Below, in pieces: positions 1-4,624 of a DNA stretch of 6,596 nt. The stretch lies in assembly GCA_049651845.1 (NCBI GenBank), contig JBASCW010000006.1:1-6596 (forward strand). The letters run 5' to 3'. Made by a program: the position numbers and the translations under genes. Source of the stretch: RBG-16-66-20 sp049651845 (GTDB lineage: Bacteria; Pseudomonadota; Gammaproteobacteria; Burkholderiales; SG8-39). Position 1 is the first letter of the stretch; every line of letters starts with the position of its first letter. The notes under the pieces were generated by a model, which saw only the letters and a list, made by a program, of their open reading frames with translations, was not told the DNA's origin and did not search any database.

Positions 1-96
1 CTGCGCCGCGGCGGCTTCGCGCCCGCGGCGCTCGCCGACGGTTCGCTCATCCTGGCGGCGGGCGACGCGCACGGCGTCGCGCTCTGCTTCCGCTAG
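1..96 (+). CDS. 3' end of an unidentified protein (partial)
   Basis: Frame 1 is open from the left edge and ends at TAG 94-96, giving 31 residues that begin LRRGGFAPAALADGS and end GVALCFR. The codons are strongly G/C-ending like the rest of the window, and the stop interlocks with the hemB stop, so it is probably the tail of a real gene. The alternation of small and hydrophobic residues with Gly/Asp turns (ADGSLILAAGDAHG) would suit beta-strand repeats, but that is only an impression. No motif is diagnostic and I do not recognise the protein. Its start and most of its length lie outside the window. Confidence 0.55.
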   Translation: MRRGGFAPAALADGSLILAAGDAHGVALCFR

Positions 97-1091
97 CGCC
101 TGAGCTGCGCGGCGGCTTCGAGCGCGAAATAGCTGAGGATGCCGTCGGCGCCGGCACGCTTGAAGGCGGTGAGCGACTCCATCACGCAGGACTCGGGCAG
201 CCAGCCGTTGGCGATTGCCGCGCGCAGCATCGAATACTCGCCCGAGACCTGGTAGACGAAGGTCGGCGCCTTGAACTCGTCCTTCACGCGCCGCAGGATG
301 TCCAGGTACGGCAGGCCTGGCTTGACCATCACCATGTCGGCGCCCTCGGCCAGGTCGAGGCCGACTTCCCAGAGCGCCTCGTCGGAGTTCGCCGGGTCCA
401 TCTGGTAGGTTTTCTTGTCGCCCTTGCCGAGGTTCTTCGCTGAGCCGACCGCGTCGCGGAACGGGCCGTAGAAGCCCGAGGCATATTTCGCCGAGTACGC
501 CATGATCTTGGTGTGCACGTGACCGGCCTTCTCGAGCGCCTGCCGGATGCGGCCGATGCGCCCGTCCATCATATCCGAGGGCGCGACGATGTCCACGCCC
601 GCCGCCGCCTGCGCGAGCGCCTGCTTCTCCAGGATCGCGAGCGTGACGTCGTTCAGGATGTAGCCCGTCCTGTCGATCACGCCGTCCTGACCGTGCGAGG
701 TGTACGGGTCGAGCGCGACGTCGGTCATGACGCCGAGCTCGGGGAAGCGCCGCTTCAGCGCCGCGACCGCGCGCGGGATGAGCCCTTTCGGATTGAAGGC
801 TTCGCGACCGTCGAGCGACTTCAGCGTCTGGTCGATCACCGGAAACAGCGCCATCACCGGCACGCGCAACTTGAGGCAGCGCTCGGCGACCGGCAGCAGC
901 CGGTCCACGCTCAGGCGCTCGACGCCCGGCATCGAAGCCACTTTCTGGGTGCGGTTTTTCCCCTCGACGATGAACGCCGGGTAAATCAGGTCGTCGGCGC
1001 TGAGCCGCGCTTCGCGCATCAGCCGGCGCGAGAACTCGTCGCGCCGCATTCGCCGCATGCGCACCGCCGGAAACGAGCCGTAGATATTCAT
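93..1091 (-). CDS. hemB: HemB, delta-aminolevulinic acid dehydratase (porphobilinogen synthase)
   Basis: HemB condenses two 5-aminolevulinate molecules into porphobilinogen, the second common step of haem synthesis, in the cytosol. With the chosen start the protein is 332 residues, the usual family length. The two active-site lysines are visible: K202 in SAKYASGFYGPF and K257 in MVMVKPGLPYLDIL, which forms the Schiff base. The metal loop near residues 124-137 reads DVALDPYTSHGQDG. It has aspartates where zinc enzymes have a cysteine triad, so this is the zinc-independent, Mg-responsive type known from Pseudomonas. The start is a choice. ATG at 1091 gives the MNIYGSFPAVRMRRMRR N-terminus typical of the family; an in-frame ATG at 1118 would add nine residues (341 aa). 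Neither has a clear Shine-Dalgarno. It lies downstream of engB on the same strand, and its TAG stop overlaps the stop of the convergent gene at 93-96. Identity is very secure; the start is less so. Confidence 0.97.
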   Translation of the reverse strand: MNIYGSFPAVRMRRMRRDEFSRRLMREARLSADDLIYPAFIVEGKNRTQKVASMPGVERLSVDRLLPVAERCLKLRVPVMALFPVIDQTLKSLDGREAFNPKGLIPRAVAALKRRFPELGVMTDVALDPYTSHGQDGVIDRTGYILNDVTLAILEKQALAQAAAGVDIVAPSDMMDGRIGRIRQALEKAGHVHTKIMAYSAKYASGFYGPFRDAVGSAKNLGKGDKKTYQMDPANSDEALWEVGLDLAEGADMVMVKPGLPYLDILRRVKDEFKAPTFVYQVSGEYSMLRAAIANGWLPESCVMESLTAFKRAGADGILSYFALEAAAQLRR

Positions 1092-1126
1092 CTGATTCTT
1101 CGGGAGGTTTCGGCCCATTCGGACCG

Positions 1127-1144
1127 GGTGGAACTTTTTCCACC
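1127..1144. repeat. Perfect 7-bp inverted repeat upstream of hemB
   Basis: GGTGGAA (1127-1133) and TTCCACC (1138-1144) are exact reverse complements separated by CTTT. The repeat sits 35 bases upstream of the preferred hemB start, or 8 bases upstream of the longer alternative. It could be a protein-binding operator or an RNA hairpin in the leader. Read toward hemB it has no T-run, so it does not look like a terminator. Confidence 0.5.
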
Positions 1145-1162
1145 GCCGCCAATCTTACCTTC

Positions 1163-1203
1163 AGACGATGCAAGTCGTCTCCCGCTTCTCCTCCCTGAGC
1201 GGG
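1163..1203. repeat. Two adjoining inverted repeats in the engB-hemB gap
   Basis: AGACGA (1163-1168) pairs with TCGTCT (1175-1180) across a 6-base loop. Immediately next to it CCCGCT (1181-1186) pairs with AGCGGG (1198-1203) across 11 bases. The stems abut with no base between them. No coding potential is apparent here. They are modest stems in GC-rich DNA, so chance is possible, but five inverted repeats follow one another between 1127 and 1263. Confidence 0.4.
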
Positions 1204-1206
1204 TTG

Positions 1207-1231
1207 CCCCGGCCCCAAGCCGGGGTGTTTT
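1207..1231 (+). terminator. Terminator-like hairpin with T-run, plus orientation
   Basis: CCCCGGC (1207-1213) and GCCGGGG (1219-1225) form a perfect 7-bp stem with loop CCCAA, followed on the plus strand by TGTTTT. This has the shape of an intrinsic terminator for plus-strand transcription, but both flanking genes are on the minus strand. In that direction the A-rich run comes before the stem and nothing T-rich follows, so it should not stop the engB transcript. It may end antisense or unseen RNA, or be incidental. Confidence 0.4.
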
Positions 1232-1234
1232 CCG

Positions 1235-1269
1235 CCCCCGGTTTAGTTCCCCTTTTCCGGGGGTTTTTT
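1235..1269 (+). terminator. Second terminator-like hairpin with T6, plus orientation, overlapping the engB 3' end
   Basis: CCCCCGG (1235-1241) and CCGGGGG (1257-1263) pair perfectly around a 15-base loop and are followed by TTTTTT (1264-1269). The T-run is the complement of lysine codons at the EngB C-terminus, and the loop contains the engB stop, so part of the signal may simply be coding sequence. Read with engB it lacks a T-run. Together with the hairpin at 1207-1231 it would act as a tandem block to transcription entering engB from the hemB side. Confidence 0.4.
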
Positions 1270-1860
1270 ATTGGCGAGCCAGCCCTCGAGCAGCGCGCGC
1301 GCTTCGGCGACGCCTTCCCCGCTGGCGCTCGAAAACAGCTGCACCTGCGACGCCAGCGCCGCGGTATCGAGCGCGGCGCGCGTGGCCGAGAGCACCTTCG
1401 CGCGCTCGGCGCGCGACAGCTTGTCGGCCTTCGACAGCAGCACGAGGCGCTGCGCTGGCACCGGCCGCAGCCATTCGAGAAAATTCTGGTCGTTTTTCGC
1501 CAGCGGGTGGCGCGCGTCCATCAGCAGCACCACGCCGACGAGCGTGCGCCGGCCGAGGAAATAGCCGCCGATGAGCGCGTCCCAGTCCGCGCGCAGCGCG
1601 CGCGGCACCGCGGCGTAGCCGTAGCCGGGCAGGTCGGCGAGCCGGCCCGCGCTGCCGAGCGCGAAGAAATTGATGGTCTGCGTGCGCCCCGGCGTCTTGC
1701 TGGAGAACGCCAGCCGGCGCCGGCCTGCGAGTGCGTTGATGGCGCTCGACTTGCCGACGTTGGAGCGCCCGGCGAAGGCGAGCTCCGGCCCGGCCTCGGG
1801 AGGAAAGTCGCCGACCTTGGCCGCCGACAGGAGAAATCGCGCTTGCTGGAACGCTGACAC
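1243..1860 (-). CDS. engB: EngB/YsxC, ribosome-biogenesis GTP-binding protein
   Basis: EngB is a small cytosolic GTPase of the TrmE-Era-EngA superfamily needed for assembly of the large ribosomal subunit. At 205 residues it has the normal family length. The G motifs appear in order: P-loop GRSNVGKS at 31-38, switch TPGRTQ at 56-61 containing the G2 threonine, DLPGYG at 76-81 (G3), SKADK at 143-147 (G4, with Ser where Thr or Asn is usual), and SSAS at 177-180 (G5). The C-terminus is short, Lys/Pro-rich and probably disordered. The start is GTG at 1860, chosen because AGGAAGG lies six bases upstream and because the SAFQQARFLLSA N-terminus suits the family. An open frame continues upstream to 2115 but would run under the cytochrome c4 gene. 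HemB follows on the same strand about 150 bases later with no terminator in that direction, so the two may form an operon. It diverges from the cytochrome c4 gene. Confidence 0.96.
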   Translation of the reverse strand: MSAFQQARFLLSAAKVGDFPPEAGPELAFAGRSNVGKSSAINALAGRRRLAFSSKTPGRTQTINFFALGSAGRLADLPGYGYAAVPRALRADWDALIGGYFLGRRTLVGVVLLMDARHPLAKNDQNFLEWLRPVPAQRLVLLSKADKLSRAERAKVLSATRAALDTAALASQVQLFSSASGEGVAEARALLEGWLANKKPPEKGN

Positions 1861-1866
1861 GGGCCG

Positions 1867-1873
1867 CCTTCCT
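1867..1873 (-). promoter_or_regulatory. Ribosome binding site that fixes the engB GTG start
   Basis: The minus strand reads AGGAAGG here, six bases before GTG at 1860-1858. It is the best Shine-Dalgarno near the beginning of engB. There is no ATG in frame in the short N-terminal region, so this site is what decides the start. Confidence 0.75.
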
Positions 1874-1889
1874 GTACCCAAAGGCGGAA

Positions 1890-1902
1890 ATTCTAATAAA
1901 AT
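1890..1902. promoter_or_regulatory. AT-rich patch with back-to-back -10 elements for engB and cytochrome c4
   Basis: This is one of the few AT-rich spots in the window. On the plus strand TAAAAT (1897-1902) matches the TATAAT box at five of six positions and would place a start near 1909, giving a leader of about 30 bases before the c4 ATG. On the minus strand TAGAAT (1895-1890) also matches at five of six and would give engB a leader of about 22 bases. Neither has a convincing -35 box. TTGCGG on the minus strand at 1920-1915 is the nearest, with a long 19-base spacer. The two promoters would be mutually exclusive for polymerase. Confidence 0.5.
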
Positions 1903-1939
1903 CGCGGCTTTCCACCGCAAGTCCCAGGGGAGCTGCCGC

Positions 1940-2587
1940 ATGATCCGACTGTTGGCGACCTTTGCCAGCGCAGCGATTTTCTGCCTGACGCTCTGGCCGG
2001 CTGCCGCCGCGGCGCAGGCACCGGCGAAACCGGACGCCGCCAAGGGCCAGGCGATCGCCAGCCAGACCTGCGCCGCCTGCCATGCGGCCGACGGCAACAG
2101 CCAGCTCGCGGCCAACCCGAAGCTCGCCGGCCAGGTCTACGAGTACCTGCACAAGCAGCTCGTCAACTTCAAGTCGCAGGGCGACAAGAAGGCCGAACGC
2201 GAGAATGCGGTGATGGCCGGCATGGTCGCGCCGCTGTCGCCCGCGGACATGAAGGACGTCGCGGCCTATTACGCGTCGCAGAAGCTCAAGCCCGCGGTGG
2301 CCAGGGACAAGGAGCTCGCCGCGCTCGGCCAGAAGATCTACCGCGGCGGCAACCTCTCCACCGGCGTCGCGGCCTGCGCGGGCTGCCACGGGCCGACCGG
2401 CGCGGGCATGCCGTCGCAATATCCGCGCATCGCCGGGCAGTTCTCCGAGTACGTCGAGGCGCAGCTCAAGGCCTTCCGCTCGGGCGCGCGCGCCAACGAT
2501 CCGAACGGCATGATGCGCAGCGTGGTCGCGCGCATGAGCGATCGCGAGATCCAGGCGGTCGCGGAGTACGTCGCCGGCCTGCGCTAA
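1940..2587 (+). CDS. Dihaem cytochrome c4, periplasmic electron carrier
   Basis: Cytochrome c4 carries electrons in the periplasm, in known cases from the bc1 complex toward terminal oxidases such as cbb3. The 215-residue protein starts with a signal peptide (MIRLLATF, then a hydrophobic stretch to about residue 20 and Ala-rich DNA up to AAAAAQA), with cleavage likely near residue 25. Two similar class I domains follow. Haem site CAACH is at 44-48 and CAGCH at 146-150. Each domain has the family features after its haem site: KLAGQVYEYLHKQL against RIAGQFSEYVEAQL, then a Met-containing stretch (M92/M95 and M191/M192) that should supply the sixth iron ligand, then a final helix (DMKDVAAYYAS and EIQAVAEYVAG). 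The start is supported by AGGGGAG seven bases upstream of ATG 1940. An upstream open frame to 1670 overlaps engB and is rejected. The engB/c4 divergence occurs in other beta- and gammaproteobacteria. It is probably membrane-associated or soluble; which one cannot be read here. Confidence 0.94.
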   Translation: MIRLLATFASAAIFCLTLWPAAAAAQAPAKPDAAKGQAIASQTCAACHAADGNSQLAANPKLAGQVYEYLHKQLVNFKSQGDKKAERENAVMAGMVAPLSPADMKDVAAYYASQKLKPAVARDKELAALGQKIYRGGNLSTGVAACAGCHGPTGAGMPSQYPRIAGQFSEYVEAQLKAFRSGARANDPNGMMRSVVARMSDREIQAVAEYVAGLR

Positions 2588-2627
2588 GGCGCCCGGAATA
2601 ATCGGCGGCTCGGGCTGTTTACGGACC

Positions 2628-2648
2628 GTGCAGCGTATGCCGCTGCAC
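2628..2648. repeat. Perfect 8-bp stem-loop between the c4 and c' genes
   Basis: GTGCAGCG (2628-2635) and CGCTGCAC (2641-2648) are exact reverse complements around TATGC. The hairpin is 40 bases downstream of the c4 stop and 39 bases upstream of the c' ATG. No T-run follows, so it is not a typical intrinsic terminator. It may stabilise the c4 mRNA 3' end, set the relative expression of the two cytochromes, or be an operator for a c' promoter. Confidence 0.55.
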
Positions 2649-2687
2649 CCTTGGGCGCATGCCTTCCAACAGACAGAGGAGAACGGG

Positions 2688-3146
2688 ATGAAAAAGCGCA
2701 TTTGGGTGGCCGGTGTGGCCTTTGCAGCAGCGGCGGGCGTGGCCTCGACGGTGTTCGCGCAGGCCAAGCCGGATGTGCTGGTGAAGCAGCGCCAGGCGGC
2801 GATGACGCTGCAGGGCAAGTACCTGGGTCCGATCGGTGCGATGCTGAAGGGCGCTGCTCCGTACAACGCGGACGTCGTCGCCGTGAACGCGACCTACCTC
2901 GAAAATCTCTCGCGCATGCCTTGGGACGGGTTCCAGGCAAGCACCGCGGACGTGAAAAGCGCCGCCAAGCCGGAGATCTACAAGGACGCGGCCAAGTTCA
3001 AGGCCGCAGCGGACGCGCTGGAAGCCGCGACCGCCAAGCTCGGCGCCGCGGCGCGCGCCAAGGACGAGGCGGGCGTGAGGGCGTCATTCGGCGCGGTGGC
3101 CAAGGCCTGCGGCAGCTGCCACGACGACTTCCGAGTGAAGCAATAA
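2688..3146 (+). CDS. Cytochrome c' (class II c-type cytochrome)
   Basis: This is a monohaem, four-helix-bundle periplasmic cytochrome. Classical c' proteins keep one axial iron position free and bind NO or CO; roles in NO tolerance have been shown in some bacteria. The protein has 152 residues. A signal peptide (MKKRIWVAGVAFAAAAGVAS) is probably cut after A24 in VFA-QAK, leaving a mature chain of about 128, the family norm. The single CGSCH is near the C-terminus at 141-145 in AKACGSCHDDFR, which is the class II signature. Other family cues are QAAMTLQGKYLGPIGAMLKG at 36-55 in helix 1 and LSRMPWDGF at 74-82. ATG 2688 is preceded by AGAGGAG at a good distance. A GTG at 2628 in the same frame would add 20 residues before the signal peptide and is less likely. 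It is followed after 14 bases by another cytochrome gene. It could instead be a six-coordinate c-556-type relative, which the sequence does not exclude. Confidence 0.92.
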   Translation: MKKRIWVAGVAFAAAAGVASTVFAQAKPDVLVKQRQAAMTLQGKYLGPIGAMLKGAAPYNADVVAVNATYLENLSRMPWDGFQASTADVKSAAKPEIYKDAAKFKAAADALEAATAKLGAAARAKDEAGVRASFGAVAKACGSCHDDFRVKQ

Positions 3147-3160
3147 CGCGCTAGCCCGAC

Positions 3161-4051
3161 ATGCGCGCATCGGTGAACTCACTGATGCGCGCGCTTTGCG
3201 CCGTCGCGGCTTTCGCGCTGCTCGTGGCGGCGCACGGCGGTGCGGCCGCGCAGGGCGATGCCAGGCGCGGCGAGTACCTCGCGAAGGCGGGCGGCTGTCT
3301 CGGCTGTCACACCGAAGAAGGCGAGAAGTCGATTCCCTACGCCGGCGGCCGGGCGCTGAAGACGCCGTTCGGCATCTTCTACGGACCGAACATCACGCCG
3401 GACCCGGGCGCCGGCATCGGACGCTGGCGCGAGGAGGATTTCGTTCGCGCGCTGAGAGTGGGAGTGCGTCCGGACGGCGCGCACTACTTTCCCGCTTTTC
3501 CCTATCCATCTTTCACGCGCATCACCGACGCCGACCTGCGCGACCTGTGGAGCTACTTGCGCTCGCTGCCGCCGAACCCGCGGCCCAGCCGTGCGCACGA
3601 TCTGCGGTTTCCGTTCGGTTGGCGCTTCCTCGTGCTCGGTTGGAAATGGCTGTTCTTCTCGCCCGGCCCTGTCGCGCCCACACTCGGGCGCCCGGCCGAC
3701 GTGAACCGCGGCGACTATCTGGTCAACGCCTTGGGCCATTGCGGGGAATGCCATACGCCGCGCAACTTTCTCGGCGGTCCGGTGCGCGACCGCTTGCTCG
3801 CGGGAACGGCGAAGGGCAAGGGCCCGGAGGGAAAGCGCGTGTCCAATCTCACGCCCGCCAAGCTGAAGAGTTGGGGCGACAAGGAGCTCCGGGAATTCCT
3901 GCTTACCGGGATGACGTCGGACGGCGATGTCGTCGCTGAGATGATGGGCGAGGTGATCAGAAACACCACGAGCCAGCTCACGCCCCAGGATCTCGGCGCG
4001 ATGATCGCCTACCTGCGCGCGCTGCCGGCGATCCCGGACGAGCCCGACTGA
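3161..4051 (+). CDS. Dihaem c-type cytochrome, dehydrogenase-subunit-like
   Basis: This is a 296-residue exported protein with two class I haem domains. It resembles the cytochrome subunits that take electrons from periplasmic alcohol, aldehyde or gluconate dehydrogenases, but no such dehydrogenase gene is in the window, so its partner is unknown. A hydrophobic signal peptide spans about 10-30 (ALCAVAAFALLVAAHGGAAA), with cleavage near AAA-QGD. Haem site CLGCH at 46-50 is followed by the hallmark NITPDPGAGIGRW at 78-90 and DGAHYFPAFPYPSF at 105-118. In this last segment many relatives have Met (PAMPY) where Phe is present here. The second haem site is CGECH at 194-198, followed by NLTPAKLKSWGDKEL at 229-243 and a terminal ALGAMIAYLRALP-like helix. 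A hydrophobic aromatic stretch at 151-167 (FGWRFLVLGWKWLFF) between the domains could be membrane-interacting. The start is uncertain: ATG 3161 lacks a Shine-Dalgarno, and ATG 3185 (GGTGA upstream) would give a cleaner signal peptide. It lies 14 bases after c' and is probably in the same transcript. Confidence 0.88.
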   Translation: MRASVNSLMRALCAVAAFALLVAAHGGAAAQGDARRGEYLAKAGGCLGCHTEEGEKSIPYAGGRALKTPFGIFYGPNITPDPGAGIGRWREEDFVRALRVGVRPDGAHYFPAFPYPSFTRITDADLRDLWSYLRSLPPNPRPSRAHDLRFPFGWRFLVLGWKWLFFSPGPVAPTLGRPADVNRGDYLVNALGHCGECHTPRNFLGGPVRDRLLAGTAKGKGPEGKRVSNLTPAKLKSWGDKELREFLLTGMTSDGDVVAEMMGEVIRNTTSQLTPQDLGAMIAYLRALPAIPDEPD

Positions 4052-4067
4052 GCGGGCGGCGGGCGAT

Positions 4068-4104
4068 ATTGCAATTGTTGACGGAATAGCTGCGCGGGTA
4101 GACT
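4068..4104 (+). promoter_or_regulatory. Candidate promoter of the sigma/anti-sigma pair, with a palindrome
   Basis: TTGACG (4078-4083) matches five of six bases of the -35 box and TAGACT (4099-4104) four of six of the -10 box, with a short 15-base spacer. Transcription would start around 4111, only a few bases before ATG 4115. An 8-bp palindrome ATTGCAAT (4068-4075) abuts the -35 and could be an operator. An alternative reading is an ECF-type promoter with GGAAT (4083-4087), 17 bases, then GTT (4105-4107), which would imply autoregulation; the match to the usual GGAAC/GTC pattern is only partial. Confidence 0.5.
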
Positions 4105-4114
4105 GTTCTTCTGC

Positions 4115-4621
4115 ATGAACGACGCCGATAGCATCGTCGAGCTGATCCCGCGGCTGCGGCGCTATGCGCGGGCGCTCGCCGGGGACCGCATCGCGGCCGA
4201 CGACCTGGTGCAGGACACGCTTGAGCGCGCCTGGTCGAAGTTCCATCTCTACCGGCGCGGCACGGACCTGCGGGCGTGGCTGTTCACGGTGATGCACAAC
4301 GTCCACGTGAACCAGCTGCGCGCAGCGCGCCCGGCAGCGCAGCTCGACGAGGACATGCCGGAGCTGGCGCAGGCGGCGCGCGAGACCGATGGCCTGGTGC
4401 TGCGCGACCTGGACCTGGCGATCCGCCGCCTGCCGCCGGACCAGCGCGAGGTGCTGCTGCTGGTCGCGCTCGAGGACATGAGCTACGACGAGGCGGCCGG
4501 GACGCTGGGCATCCCGATCGGCACCGTGATGTCGCGCCTCGCGCGCGCAAGAGAGAAACTGCGCGCGATGCTGCAGGGACTGCCGCCGGGGGGCAGTAAG
4601 CAGTTGAAGATCGTGAAGTGA
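4115..4621 (+). CDS. ECF-type RNA polymerase sigma factor (sigma-70 family)
   Basis: The 168-residue protein would redirect core RNA polymerase to a small set of promoters. It has only the two conserved ECF domains. Region 2 spans about 8-70, with the core-binding and -10 motif DDLVQDTLERAW at 29-40 and DLRAWLFTVMHNVHVNQLR at 51-69. Region 4 spans about 100-152, with LPPDQREVLLLVALEDMSYDEAA and the helix-turn-helix ending IPIGTVMSRLARAREKLR at 133-150. The linker (70-95) is short and acidic. The size and the absence of regions 1.1 and 3 are usual for ECF factors. ATG 4115 has no Shine-Dalgarno, which agrees with the promoter-like sequence just upstream and suggests a leaderless or nearly leaderless mRNA. 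The following membrane protein begins three bases after its stop, the arrangement expected of a sigma/anti-sigma operon. The signal it responds to cannot be told. The cytochrome genes upstream are possible targets by position only. Confidence 0.93.
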   Translation: MNDADSIVELIPRLRRYARALAGDRIAADDLVQDTLERAWSKFHLYRRGTDLRAWLFTVMHNVHVNQLRAARPAAQLDEDMPELAQAARETDGLVLRDLDLAIRRLPPDQREVLLLVALEDMSYDEAAGTLGIPIGTVMSRLARAREKLRAMLQGLPPGGSKQLKIVK

Positions 4622-4624
4622 AGA

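Noticed and set aside
513..1574. A 353-codon plus-strand frame across hemB and engB
   Set aside because: It is antisense to two well-identified genes and Arg/Pro-rich without structure.
1670..1939. N-terminal extension of cytochrome c4 by 90 codons
   Set aside because: It overlaps engB on the other strand and would bury the signal peptide. ATG 1940 has its own Shine-Dalgarno.
1861..2115. N-terminal extension of engB by 85 codons
   Set aside because: It would underlie the c4 signal peptide and first haem site. The GTG at 1860 has a strong Shine-Dalgarno and gives the normal family length.
2588..2687. Intrinsic terminator after cytochrome c4
   Set aside because: The stem at 2628-2648 is followed by CCTTGGGCG, not a T-run, so it is listed as a stem-loop only.
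1268..2866. A 532-codon open frame on the minus strand
   Set aside because: It runs antisense to c4 and c' and out of frame through engB. The composition is Arg/Ala-rich with no domain, typical of GC-rich shadow frames.
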